From Siderastrea radians (lineage: Eukaryota; Cnidaria; Anthozoa; Scleractinia; Rhizangiidae), in NCBI GenBank assembly GCA_964017195.1, contig OZ024895.1, positions 23,436,733 to 23,500,732 of the forward strand: a stretch of DNA of 64,000 nucleotides, given 5' to 3'. The notes below the pieces were generated by a model. It was not told the DNA's origin and ran no database searches. It worked only from the letters and a program-made list of their open reading frames with translations. The stretch's first letter is position 1; each line of letters begins with the position of its first letter. Position numbers and translations under genes: made by a program. This document shows, piece after piece, positions 22,806 to 34,058 of this stretch.

Positions 22806-23667
22806 CTAGTGCATCATCAAACCAAACCAAATTGAAATATACACACAGTGAAATATACAGCGTGACAATACAACCTTTTTGGACGAGTTGTTTTATTGCC
22901 TAACGAAACAATAGATGAATGACCCAAACAATGTCGCTATCCCAAAAAACAACAGTAGATGTGCTTTCAAAGGTCAATCAAAATAGAGGTTTCTGAAAGC
23001 TTCGTGACCACTTGGGGCACAGTTGTTATTGTTAAAAAGAGAAATTTTTGTCCACGTTTACTGTTTTTGTGTATTGTACAAATCCGTTGCCGATGACAGC
23101 TGTGAAATAAAAAAAAAACTTGCCAATCTTTTGAACAGTTTTGAGCCCACGGAACATAAGTTATTTTTAAAGCAAAATAATGAAAGGAGAGGGGGCATTG
23201 GTTCAATATTTTTATTGGATTACGAGGATTCCTGCCACGGGATATTAAATAAGAAGGACGTTTATTCAATAACGTCGCTGCAGTTTTTAAAAATTTTTTT
23301 ATGTTCGGGGCCTGTTTTTCAAATTACCCCCCTCATTTGCGCTTTTTCAAAAATTTCAAAATCGGCAAAAAACATCAAAGATGCCGGTGTCCTTGGGTGA
23401 GGCTGACCAATATTTCCAAATTCTGAAAAACAAAGGAATCCGCCGCCAAAGCTGTCGACGGTTGTCAATATTGACTCCCAACATGGACGGGAAAATCACG
23501 AGATGAAAAAGAGCACGAAATTACATCATTCACGCTGCACGTTTTCATTGCGTACATATCGAAGCTACAGTATGGGCAGGCGAGATTTTCTCTTTCCCTA
23601 CTACGGCCATCAAATACCAACAAGTGAGTCATATTCCTGGGATGGTGCGATCTTTGTAATGTATCTC
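22806..23667. other. No recognisable gene
   Basis: A 125-codon plus frame at 23023-23400 has no recognised motif, biased composition and no obvious splice context. I regard it as unproven. Confidence 0.4.
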
Positions 23668-24122
23668 ACAGTTGATCCACGTCAAGCGTGAACGGAAACC
23701 TCAGCACGTGATCCGAGTCTTCAAATAAACAAGCTACTTTCAGTGACATAACGGAGATCACAAGGGAAATATTGAAGATCTCATTGAAATTTCCGAAAAT
23801 GGCTTCTATCTTTGTAGAAGCAAGGGGTTGTGACGGGACAAATCTTTGTTTTATCGAGAGACCGCGTTATTTTCTGGGTTCGCTTCTCGTCAGTGGTTCA
23901 AAAACGTTTTAGACGACTAGAAGTCAATTATTTTGCTGACGCGTGATTCCTGTTTCAATCGAACGAGAACAAACCTTGGAGCTGAACGCTTATGTAAGAA
24001 CGGTAGCTCCGAAGGAAGTGGACGAAAACCAAGATACATCTGCCGTGTCAAGCAATTACTGATGACAGTTTTTCCTAGTTGCGTGGTTGATTAAAGACAA
24101 AGCCGACGCTTCGTCCACAGTT

Positions 24123-24546
24123 AACCAAAGCGTAATGTGAGTTGTTTGTATGGAGCTGAAATTCGATCCAAAATGTAAATGGTCAGTATTCCGTGCAAAA
24201 TACCTAAAAAGCGAAATAGGTTTGAAGACCATTACCTGTTGTGTGTTTGCTGTGTTTTTGCCACTTTTCCGAGCTTCTGGAGGCCGTTTGGGGCGATTTT
24301 CTGTTTAACGGTCGATGCGACATCTGTCAAAGTAAAGCCAGTACGTGACAAGACGTCGCTTCGACCGTTAAACAGAATATCGCCCCAAACGGCATCCAGC
24401 AGTTCGGAAAAGCGGTAAAGACAGCAAACACACAAAGATAATGTTTTTCAAACTCTATTTTGATTTTTAGGTATTTTCCACGGAAAACTGCCGATTATTT
24501 TCAATCGAATTTCAGCTCCATACAAACTCTCATATTACGCTTTGGT
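24123..24546. mobile_element. Nested 424-bp fold-back element
   Basis: The ends accaaagcgtaatgtgag and ctcatattacgctttggt mirror each other. The complementarity runs almost to the centre (gtttggggcgattttctgtt against aacagaatatcgccccaaac). The whole unit is one long imperfect hairpin inside the larger inverted-repeat element. Confidence 0.8.
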
Positions 24547-24601
24547 GACCTGTGCTTCGTCTATTGCATAACCTACTGCTCAACAATCTTTCGCGATTTT
24601 C

Positions 24602-25003
24602 TCATCCATATATCCTAGGTTTCGCTAGTTTGAACAATTCAATAGGTTCTACATGCAACGTCGTCTGAAAGTTTAGAAGGATAACTTCGTCCCCCTTGAC
24701 TGAACGCCTCACATGTACTGAACGTTTCATGATGTCGAATGATACAATAAACAGTGAATAAACAGCGCCAGGAGTTGCACGAGCTGCTGTGGAGATCGCT
24801 TTCGGTCCCTGTTCAGTCAAATAACGATCAACTATTCGTCTTCTCGTTTCCTTGTGGAGAGGCCTACATGGCCTGTTCTTCCGACCTAAGGCATTAACAT
24901 AACCAGGTCTGAACATTTCGAAAAATCTGTGACAGATTCGAAATCTCCTTTCGATTTTCGAAATCCCTCTCTGAATCTCAAGAAACACAAGGCGAATGCC
25001 CAA
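24602..25003 (-). CDS. Small helix-turn-helix ORF (paired/Tc1-like DNA-binding region), hypothetical
   Basis: A 133-codon minus-strand frame. A segment around residues 49-85 (PLHKETRRRIVDRYLTEQGP, then KAISTAARATPGAVY) resembles the N-terminal helix-turn-helix of paired-domain or Tc1/IS630-type transposases: Arg-rich first helix, G-P turn, A-x3-A recognition helix. No catalytic DDE domain follows, and the frame ends inside the nested fold-back boundary. It is best read as the DNA-binding remnant of the element's transposase, truncated by the nested insertion. It might also be an independent small repressor-like product. The match is by pattern only. Confidence 0.4.
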   Translation of the reverse strand: MGIRLVFLEIQRGISKIERRFRICHRFFEMFRPGYVNALGRKNRPCRPLHKETRRRIVDRYLTEQGPKAISTAARATPGAVYSLFIVSFDIMKRSVHVRRSVKGDEVILLNFQTTLHVEPIELFKLAKPRIYG

Positions 25004-25416
25004 ATACGGAGAACGTGACTCGTCACGTTGTTTTGAATTTTAGAGTTTCCGTTCACGCGTGACGTGGATCAACTGTAAACCACGATCCATTCAGACGTAG
25101 AAGTGACCATGCATATGGCACTCGTCGTAGCCGTCGCAGCCGACGATTTCTTGCTCTCAAGAAAGCAGCTGCAGTAATCTGTTGCGCTCATTTAATCATC
25201 TTTCGGTCAGTAAAACAAGCCAACAACTGGGTTCGCTGACGCTGAATAGCAAGCAACAACAGAGGTACAATGGTAATGCAAATTGCCCTGTTCGGACTAG
25301 TCCAGTTCTGGCCCCTCTCTCTTTGTCACACAACGCCGGGAGAGAGGGTCCAGTGACAATTGTTTGCGCATGCCCCAAATAAACCAATCACAGTAGACAT
25401 CACAGCAATCTCGTCC

Positions 25417-25495
25417 CCAGAGCCCACGATCCTTTTGGTCTGCGCCAAGGATCGAGGGCTCTGGCCAATCGGATTTCCCGTCCAACTCCGATTGG
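25417..25495. promoter_or_regulatory. Paired palindromes with CCAAT/ATTGG boxes upstream of the DUF6589 gene
   Basis: CCAGAGCCCACGATCCTT at 25417 mirrors AAGGATCGAGGGCTCTGG ending at 25464. It is followed immediately by CCAATCGGA ... TCCGATTGG (25465-25495). They lie 80-160 bp before the ATG at 25575, a plausible core promoter position. They could equally be the tip of an old repeat. Confidence 0.35.
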
Positions 25496-25574
25496 CTGTT
25501 GAAACACAATAGATTTACAACCGGAAGTCCAATGTAACTCAAGGTTTTCCCAGGAGTCTAGGAGTAAACAAAAA

Positions 25575-25856
25575 ATGGCAGAAACTGAGAAAACGTCAAC
25601 GAAAGTAGCGACTCGGGTTTGTCGAACATGTAATGAAAACATTGTAGTAAGGAATCACCCTTTAGATTTGTTTGGCGCAAAGGCATCAAAAGAAAATATC
25701 ATTTCTATTCTGGAGAGGTTTTTCGAATTAAAAATTGTTCAAGACGATGGCCTGCCTTCATACATCTGCCGAAGCTGCCACCAGAAAATAATTAAGACGG
25801 ATTCCGCTCAACGTTCGAGCAATAAATGCAAAAATTATTTACTAAAAAACTACTCA
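25575..25856 (+). CDS. DUF6589 gene 1, first exon (paired CxxC domain)
   Basis: The ATG at 25575 opens METEK-type sequence; CRTC (residues 16-19) and CRSC (about 65-68) are separated by a predicted helical segment (ENIISILERFFELK). That spacing suggests a treble-clef-like ZAD or similar protein-interaction zinc domain. A stop at 25857-25859 follows with no clear donor before it, so the exon end is uncertain. Confidence 0.6.
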
Positions 25857-28800
25857 TAGCACGGTAACATTTTAAATGCTATTTGAGACATCTCACTCTA
25901 GTTCACTTGCCCAAGTGACCCCGCGATGAAATTCTCAAGCATTCTCAAGAAAATTAATTTCAAATCTCGCAAAAGTATGCTAAAAACGGGCGCCATTTTG
26001 TTTTGAACAGACATGAAGCGTCTTTTTAATTGAAATATGGATAACTTCAAATCCAATTTTCTCTCGCGGGGTCAGCTTGGGAGCAAAAGTAACGATAAGT
26101 TCTTCTTATCTGTTCTCAAAATGTGACAGTGCTGCAAGTATTTTTTTGGTAACTTAATTTTTGCACTTACTGCTCGAACGTTGAGCGGAAATCGTCTTAA
26201 GTTTGAGGAGTTTTTTAAATAAGTAGCTTTTTCCAGTCATCACCAGGAATCAGTGCTACGGGTCAAAAGGGGAAGAAAACCGGCAGATAGTCCGTCGGCA
26301 AAAAGTTCTCCGCCAACGAGACGGGATATCAAGAAAAAAAGGGTTTGTGAAGACGCATCGCGAACAGGCTCGATGGCTAGCAGGTCGCTGTTTAAGATGC
26401 ACATGGACGAAGCTTCAAAAACTAGACCACGGCCAATCCTTCCTGCACCTTCAGCAGAGTTTACTACTCCAAGAGTTTACTACTCAACTCAAAAATAAAT
26501 GCCGTATTGAGAATAATTGCTGAACATTGCCGAAATAGGAACTACCATGCATCCTCCTTTTGGTTCCTTATTTAGCTTTAAGTAAGAATATATTGTAAAT
26601 ACTGTAAAATACTCAGTGTAAAATTTCCTGGACAAAATATAAAAAAAAAAGAAAAAAAAAAAAAAGAAAGCGAAGGGAAAAAACGGAAGCTTCCAACAGC
26701 AATTGTTTCCTCAGAAGAGCCCCCAAAGCCATCAAAACAAGAAGAAGTTCTTTTGGAGTCTGGTTTGCGGAACCCATTGGTATTTTGACAAATTTAATAT
26801 AAATTGAAGTGACCAGAAATCAACCCTTACTTAGGAAGAACAAACTAGAAAGTATTTTTTTTTTAAGTAGCTGCTGGTTGCTAGCCCCTTCAAGCCCTAA
26901 TTGTAGCATACATGTGCATTATTCTTATTGTCTCGTGATGCAAATTAGTGCAATTGGTTTGGGCTTTGGTGTATATTTCCTTTATTTTCTTGGTATGAAC
27001 GATTTGAAAAAGAAGATAGATATTGTAAGGGAAATTACATCCTGGTCACTCTAAGGAATTCAATGGTACCCTAATGTCATGCATGGTAACTTAGCTATGA
27101 AAGAAATTCTGAAAATCTTTAAAGGGGCAAAATATTTATAGCAAAAAAAAAAACACTGAAAATAATTTTGGGTGGATTTTTAGTTATATTAATTAAACTA
27201 ACTGAATGGTTGAGCTGTTGAGTTTCAGATGACTTTAACAATCCTGTTGTGTTCAGTAAATATGCAAGAAAATGTAAGTTACCAGTGAGTTCTTTTCTTT
27301 TTTAATCAATTGCAGTCACTTAATAACTATTATTATTCTAGGTAAAGGGCTAAATTAGGCAAAGTTTTTACTAACATACTGTAGATCAGTGAAACAATAT
27401 TAACCTTTGACAGCTTGCATTATAGTCATGTGAGTCCACCATTATCTTTTCTGATATTCAACTGTAAAATAGTTCACCTGTGCGTGCAGCATATGCTATG
27501 GAGATTTTCTTTCACACTTTTAATGTCCATATATTTGATAGATATATTTTTTAACAGTAAAGCTAATTAAGAAATAACAGTCTTGAGCCAGAAAATGACC
27601 AATTTGGTTGTGCTGTATTTGCATGGTCATATCCTCATAGATAATTATCTCAGATTTATTGTCTTAACACAAAAGGAAGTAAAATCAACTTTGTTACTTG
27701 TATTAATTTAGCTCAAAGATGAGCCACTTTTGGAGGAGACAACTAAAACCATTGACAAGTTGGCCACACTGATGTTGACTGGCAGCACAACCCACCAGAT
27801 TGCTGAGATTATCATGCAATGCCAATCTTTAAGAAATGCAGTTAAGTGTTTATTCTTAAAGGATGTGAATGAGCAGTGTCAGAGCCTCTGCAATAGGAGT
27901 GCTGAAAAGTCATCTGTTTTGCGTACTCCACCCACCAAGCACAAGGTATTGAGAAAGTCAGGTTTTAATTGCCTTATTATTAATAGTTCTAAAAAGTAAA
28001 CTGCATTCAAAAACTGTCTTAGATTGAGTGAAATAACAAATTTCACTCTAACAATACAGTGAAACTTGTTATTTTTGTTAAAATATTTTTTTCAGAATCT
28101 CAAGTATGATACAGTGCTATTGAAAATTATTATAATGGAAATGTATTGTTTGATCTTCTTGTAAAAAAAAATGTGTAAAAATGTGTATCTTTAAAGTGCT
28201 ACTATGATCAAAAAATCACTTTTATTTTTTCTTCGGATTTCGAAACTATGTTTATTAAACACTCCGCAAGCGAAATTATAAGCCTTAATTTTGAGAAGAA
28301 GACCGTTAATTTAAACTGCAATTTTCCGTTTTAATGGTCCGCCATTATTACACCAGAAAGGATACAATGACATCATTCACACACGAGTTTTAGAATGCAG
28401 TGTGTGTGAAAGTGCCTTATTTAGTATGCAGCACGGGAGTTTTGAGCTTTCACACTCTCAAACTCGTGTTTTGCATAACTTGTAAGCCGCGTTCACACAC
28501 TACATTTTACAGCTCTTGCGTGTATGACGTCATTGTATCCTTTCTGGTGCAATAATGGCGGACCATTAAACCCGAAAATTGCAGTTTAAATTAACGGTCT
28601 TCTTCTCAAAATTAAGGCTTATAATTTCCCTTGGGGAGTGTTTAATAAACATAGTTTCGAAATCCGAAGAAAAAATAAAAGTGATTTTTTGATCATAGTA
28701 GCACTTTAAGGACTTAAAGAATTTCTCCTGGGAAAGGGTTATCACAGAGATGAAGGAGCATGTGCCTGATGTGTTAGATGTCCTAGCTGCCTGATAGCAG

Positions 28801-31800
28801 TTCCAAATGTAAAAGTCAACAGTGAACAGCAGATTGCTCCACTCTGTACAGCATATGGCATACTAATGTTTACCAGGTGGAAAGAACTCAGCTTGATATA
28901 GAAGATAAACACCATATTGCTCAGTGTTGGACATGCCACTGAAAGGGTATAGTGTATTATCATATTATGTTTTTCAGCATCTGTTGCTGAGTAATTTGGT
29001 TGCAGTCCTGGTTTCTTCTTTTCCCAGCTCTTGTGGTGCATGTTGAAATATTTATAGCCTTACCTGAGTTAAGTGGGTGGGGCTCTGGCAGGAGTTAAGA
29101 CCACTTAACAAATATTTATCCCACAGTTGTTCTGTTAGGTTACAAACACTGAGGCTTAAGGTCAGCATGGTAGGTTTTGACCACTGACAAGAAAACAAGA
29201 TACTAGAAGCAATTCTTCTTGAAATTTCTCAAAATTATTCATGAATCAGCCACAGTCACTCCAAAATGATCAATATTATTACAATAATAACAATAAAGTA
29301 ATAACTTCCTTCAGGCAAATTATTGCATTGTCAGAAATTTTAATCTTATTTTGACTCTATAAATATTCTGTAGGCTACCAAAATCTTATGTAGTGGTAAT
29401 AGTCTTTATTTCATTGCAGACAGTGAAGAGACTTAACAGAGAAGGTGTGACAATGACAAGGGAAACATACAGGGGCATCATGGATGATATTGGGTCTGAC
29501 CTAACAGGTAGTTGCGCATATGCACATTAGCCAACTACAGTTGTATAATAATTATAGGTAGATTAACCTTCTCCCACACCTTCCATTGCTCTTTGAGTAA
29601 AGGAATCTGGTAGCATCACGATGCTCTGGGGACTAGAACAACAATCGATAAAAAAGAAAACTGTATAATAGTGTCCATGATATCATGATATTATACAAAT
29701 TAGCAATAATAATTTATAACTACATCATGTTTAACAGCAGCCATTGTTTGATTACTTGATGCGCTAGGGTTTTGAGTGGAAGTGACGCTGGAGTTGGCAC
29801 TGGAGGTTTGAATGTAAATAAAAATTAAAGGTCGTCCCGACAGCCTAGTGAGAGGAAATGACCATGGGCCAGAAATTTTCAGAACTGTCAACAACTCATA
29901 TATTATTGGTTATTAGTATTTAACTGAAAGCTATCTAAGAAACATTCTAGTTCAGTTTGTTCTTTCTTTCCTAAATTAACAGTCACCATAAGAGAGCATG
30001 TTTCAACTGGATGTATGCCAAGGTTGTTCTTTGATAATCTGGACTTCAAGATCTTGGTTAACATCATACTTCAGAACCACCGCCCCTCAGACATGCATTG
30101 GATCGCCCATTATGTTAAACGTTTGACAGAGTACCATGTGATCACCTTGATGACTCCAAACCTCTATCAGATGGCACACGATTTGAGAATATTGAGTACC
30201 TCCTGTCTCAAGGTGAACTTGACAAGTTGCGAAGTGATTTCATTGTTCTAGTGGCCCGCATTCTAGCAGACTTCTTTGAGTTTATGGAGCCTCTCCAATC
30301 TGCTATACCAAAGCATATTCAACACAGGTAATGATATGCCACAACTTCAATTAGCCGGACAAGCTCACGGTTTTGCACACCCATTAATTTTGTTTCAGTC
30401 TGCTATTATACCATGTTCTTAGACGTCTTAGACATCTCCAATTTTCTTAATTGGTTAAGTTAAAGTAGTGGAGGTACAACTGAAAACAAACTGAAGTTCA
30501 TCTAGTTTTATGTACTGAACTGAGTTGTAAAAGCTTTTGACTGAGGGAGAGTCATAGGCAGCCTCACATTATTTTTCATAAATTCTGAACATGCCTGGTC
30601 AAATTAAAATATTAAGTTGATTATTTTAGGGGAAATGATAAATTATTGATATTATGTAGTTTTGGCATGTTGTGTCTTATTTTTCAGGTACTCAGAATTC
30701 ATGAAGAAAAAGTCTGTCATTATTGGACTGCCAATAGTACCCTACAATCAATCCAAGCATGCAGATGTTTGTCAATACCTTGAATATGTTCAAAAGCTAC
30801 TAGTTGACATCTACAAGCCAGAGGTACTGATTACTTATTGTTTTTGCAAAATCTAATATCAACAAACTACTTCATAGTAAATGGTACATGAATACATTAT
30901 AATTATGTTGACGAAAATCATTTAAAACATTATTGTGTGGTTCCAATCCATACCCTCACTACAGAGGGTCATTGAAAATTCCGAGGAGGAGTGAGGTCTT
31001 AAAGGCCAAAATTTCTTAAGGAAAGTATGAGCCTAAACTGGAATTTCCAGAGGGGTGGGGTTTTCAAACCAAAAACTCTCCGTATGGAGAGTTTTTGGTT
31101 TGTATCCCTAGTATAGATATTTTCTGGAACAATTAAGACATCGCCAGTTCTTCAATATCTCAATAGAATACAATTGACATACAAGGGTGCAATTAAGATC
31201 CTTATTTTTTGTAGGAAAAATTGGCATAATATTATTGAACAGTACTGTTGTTCTATTGAGAATAAACAATCCAATTAATCCATTCAAATGCATGAAACTT
31301 ACACTGCAAACTATTTCACTTATTTTCATGGTGAATTGGCATAATGTGACAACTCGTGATACCCCAAGTTCACTTTTCCAGTTCTCAACAAGCTTAAGCC
31401 TAATTAAAATATCTTTAACTTAGAACCAAGAAACACCTGTGACTGCAGATGAAGTACTCAAGAACGTTAAAGTACCACTGGGAGGAGACCTTCTCGGCCG
31501 AGAACGAATCACTGGTGCGAAAGAGACTAGACTAGGGTGTGATAGTGCGACAGAAAGATTTGAAAATGTTGTTGAGACGCCTGCACTTTGGCATGCAAAG
31601 CAAGCTTTTCTAGGGGTGAGTACTGTTACATAACTTGATTGCCCTTGATTTTACCCCATGTCCTTAGTCATTTTGTCTGGTTTGCCATTGTTTTATGGCA
31701 CTGCTTGAGTTAATGACCAAGTAACTCAATTTCCAACCATCCTTGAAAATGACAAGAAGGCTCAAAGGACCCACATGCAAACTAAGAGTTCACTACAAGT

Positions 31801-34058
31801 ATTCAAAATATTTTCCATTTAGTTTCTTCGACTGAGTGCATGGTACCCTTACTTCAAGTTTTAAAATTGTTTATAACCTTTGAAGACCCAAGGTTTTTAG
31901 ATAATAACAAAATTACTCCAGCTGTTATAGTTCCAATTCTTGGATTAAGAAAAATGGATATTATTTATAGAGTTCAGTAAAGATACGGAAAGGTAAACTT
32001 GCAGTTTAAATTCTGATTGTGGTTGGTTGTTTGTCCTATCACACACATATAATGGATATGCACTAATACACTGCATGTAGTTTTTTGTCTTTGCACACAT
32101 TTTGCACAATATCAGTCACTTGTTACTTTTAGCTGATTTGGTTTTATGTAATATTGCTCTTTCCTCATAGTATATTTGGGAACAACTTTACAAGCCAACT
32201 CCTACAAGTGCTAGAAGGGACATCGGCACTTTGTATTCTTTAAGGCAAAATTTTCAACTTGTCAATGTGACATCAAGGGTTAAAGATAACTACTCGAGTT
32301 GTGAGTCACTGATGCTGTCAGCAACAAAGGCTTACATTTGTGCTGCATTCATGACATGGCTAGGAATTGCAGATACAAGTACCTCGCCACCATGGGTGAG
32401 CTCTATTGCCAAGGAGAAAAATTCAGCAGTCCAGTGGGAGAGCCTGCACATTCAACTTGGCAAGTTTGTTGACGAGTACGTTCTGACAGAGTTTGACATT
32501 GAAAGGGCCTGGAGAGACCAGGTGGAACAACAAAGACAACAGAAGGAAAACCAGAGGTCAAATGTAGATTTCACTCAAAGATCACCCGACAATGTTGATG
32601 GAGTGAATGCTCAGCAACCATACTCTGCTGGTAGGTCTAAAAAATACTGTAACCATGCAACTATATGATGATCAGGTAGTGTGTGAAACTCGAGTAACCA
32701 TCTTCAATTTTATATCTAACAAGAAAAGCCCCAGGGGCATTAGACCCTGCCATTGTTCTCCCTTCCCTCGGGGTGTATCTATCAAGGGTTTATCAACAAA
32801 TTTTAAGAGTAAAATAGATCATTACAGTCGAGCTGCTGTTAAGTGGCCACCTTCAGCAAGGGGACAAGTGGCCGCTTAATAAAGGTTGGCCACTTAATAG
32901 AGGTTCTGCTTACAGTGATTTACTGACAATTTTGTATGTCAGGAATCTGGTAACTGGCTGCTAAATAAAGGGTGGCTGTTTAATATAGTTTGACTCTATT
33001 AATATTTTTTACTCATATTTTCATGGTCACTATTCTACAGGTACTGTTGTCATTTTGCTACAAAAATCTCAAGACTACAAAGTTCTAGCAGTTGGAAAGG
33101 TTGTTGAAGTTGATGTTCCTGTGCCAGAGAAGCATGTTCCTGTCTTTGTAGCATATATCGAAGAATGTGCCCCTGCTATACTTGTACCTGGCAATGTTGT
33201 GTTTTGGCACACAGATCTGCTTGCAGTGTACAAGTCTCCAACCATGGAAACCACAGAAAGATCACAAAATGAAGCACCTAACAGTAACCTGAACAGCAAC
33301 ATTTCAGAAATTCCCCCTGGTAGTGCAGAAGTTCGCTTTCTCAATTATGGGTTGCAGGTGATTCAACTGGGAATAATGCTCATGCAGCTCAATGATACAG
33401 AGGCTGAGGGAGATGGAGAGCGCAGCCTACTTAACTGGAAGATGCTCTTGCTTTATTTTAGAAGTAGACCACGGGGCAACAAATACGCTTATGAGGCAAT
33501 GAGATTCATAACTTGTATCAAAGGTTTGTACACAGAAAAGATGGCCCATCGAGTATTACACGGGCAGTTTGTAAACCCAAAGGGGGGGGGGAAGGGTCCA
33601 ACTATCCAAATGACCTAAAAATGGAACACCTGGTTGGAGACAACAAGGTCTCTCTTAGGGGAATGTGTGGGAACAAAACCCTGAAAGCTGTACAAAGATG
33701 TTCTGGTGCTGCATATGGTCTCAAAGAATGTTGCACCCAGTATGACAATGAGTGTGGCTTACCTCCAGAGTCAACCAAGCACACACATGCCTGTATGACA
33801 GAAGATGTCAAGGCCATGTTAGATATTGTGCAACAGGCTAAACCATTTCAGTACCAACCAGGCAGAACGCTGCATTCTTTCCCAAATATAACCAAAAGTC
33901 CTCTTGACCAGTTGGATGTGGCACTTCTTAATACCTGGCTTACAAATCACAAGCGTAAGCTGTTTTCTGGTTTTCACTCCAGTGAGGCAGAAGATGATGA
34001 AGAGGCTGAAAGTGATCGTGGTGAAAATGTGTCAGAAGAAGATGATTTGGATGAGTGA
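25575..34058 (+). CDS. DUF6589-domain protein gene, about ten exons, with two frame breaks
   Basis: Exons read as 25575-~25856, ~26247-26498, possibly ~26655-26788, 27712-27945, 29420-29507, 29983-30327, 30688-30823, 31424-31615, 32171-32630 and 33041-34058. Most have canonical AG/GT borders. The N-terminus has paired CxxC motifs (CRTC, CRSC) like a ZAD-type zinc domain, then a basic linker. The core carries FFDNLDFKI, HWIAHYV, VPLGGDLLGRERITGAK and ALWHAKQAF, motifs I associate with DUF6589 proteins expanded in cnidarians. The acidic C-terminus is EDDEEAESDRGENVSEEDD. The function is unknown. A one-base frame change near 30118 and a ten-G run at 33582-33591 interrupt the frame, so this is either a pseudogene or a gene with assembly errors. 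It sits upstream of an antisense RecQ-like gene and a paralogue. Confidence 0.7.
27712..27945 (+). CDS. DUF6589 gene 1, helical N-terminal domain exon
   Basis: Acceptor tttag and donor gtatt border an exon encoding EETTKTIDKLATLMLTG, then QIAEIIMQCQSLRNAV and NEQCQSLCNRSAEKSS. It corresponds to the 'hxxCxxLC' segment of the paralogue at 39559-40090 (DQCSELCRLNNSSMLR). Confidence 0.6.
28191..28709. mobile_element. ~0.5-kb MITE with TTAA ends inside a DUF6589 intron
   Basis: TTAAAGTGCTACTATGATC at the left is the exact reverse complement of GATCATAGTAGCACTTTAA at the right. The two arms stay nearly complementary for about 190 bases, and the centre (28380-28510) is less regular. TTAA at both ends fits the target of Kolobok- or piggyBac-type elements. 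It lies in the intron between the exons ending 27945 and starting 29420. Confidence 0.8.
29983..30327 (+). CDS. DUF6589 gene 1, exon with first acidic motif, frameshifted
   Basis: After aattaacag the exon encodes MPRLFFDNLDFKILVNII and PSDMHWIAHYV. From about 30118 the conserved continuation (FDRVPCDHLDDSKPL ... FVEFMEPLQ-like) is in the next frame, so one base is gained or lost here. FDNLD aligns with VGDNID of the paralogue at about 40747. Confidence 0.65.
30938..31131. mobile_element. Short MITE with TGGTTCCA-type ends, two copies in window
   Basis: The left end tggttccaatccatacc and right end tatagatattttctggaaca are inverted relatives. The internal piece agagggtcattgaaaattcc recurs on the opposite strand at about 35335-35360, within a related copy whose end (tgcatattttctggaacca) is at about 35378-35396. 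A 17-bp-arm hairpin lies inside. Confidence 0.5.
31065..31102. repeat. Perfect 17-bp-arm hairpin
   Basis: CAAACCAAAAACTCTCC and GGAGAGTTTTTGGTTTG flank a GTAT loop. Confidence 0.85.
31424..31615 (+). CDS. DUF6589 gene 1, exon with second acidic motif
   Basis: Bordered by acttag and gtgag. It encodes VPLGGDLLGRERITGAKETR and ALWHAKQAFL. It aligns with VFGGDQLTCERATGVQR ... ESWHAKMCLM in the paralogue (41515-41655), so the G-x-D-x-L..ER and WHAK motifs are conserved between divergent copies. Confidence 0.7.
32171..32630 (+). CDS. DUF6589 gene 1, central helical exon
   Basis: Bordered by tcatag and gtaggt. It encodes YIWEQLYKPTPTSARRDIGT, a stretch with YSSCESLMLSATKAYICAAF, and a Gln-rich tail (VEQQRQQKENQ). 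The DIGTLY-x-LR motif is shared with the paralogue exon at 41876-41995 (AKDIGTLYQLR). Confidence 0.7.
32833..32993. repeat. 'ggccacttaatagaggtt' intronic repeat
   Basis: Degenerate tandem units of the form gtggccgcttaataaaggtt are spaced by 20-60 bases. A weaker relative (gtggccgttagtagaggttt) occurs in an intron of the second DUF6589 copy near 40540-40565. Confidence 0.55.
33041..34058 (+). CDS. DUF6589 gene 1, last exon
   Basis: After attctacag the exon first encodes a segment I do not recognise (VVEVDVPVPEKHVPVFVAYI). Then comes the conserved RFLNYGLQVIQLGIMLMQLN ... DGERSLLNWKMLLLYF ... AYEAMRFITC region and VNPKGG. A run of ten G at 33582-33591 shifts the frame. The continuation PNDLKMEHLVGDN, a Cys-containing segment and the acidic tail lie in the next frame, ending at a TGA at 34056-34058. 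A one-base length error in the G run would join both. Confidence 0.7.

Larger units (their letters stand above)
23668..25076. mobile_element. DNA transposon-like unit with 32-bp terminal inverted repeats
   Basis: The left end acagttgatccacgtcaagc (continuing gtgaacggaaac) equals the reverse complement of the right end gtttccgttcacgcgtgacg (continuing tggatcaactgt) with one mismatch. It contains a nested fold-back and a minus-strand helix-turn-helix ORF. No target duplication was recognised, so the superfamily is open. Confidence 0.65.

Noticed and set aside
23023..23400. 125-codon plus frame as a gene
   Set aside because: No recognised domain, low-complexity stretches and no splice or homology support.
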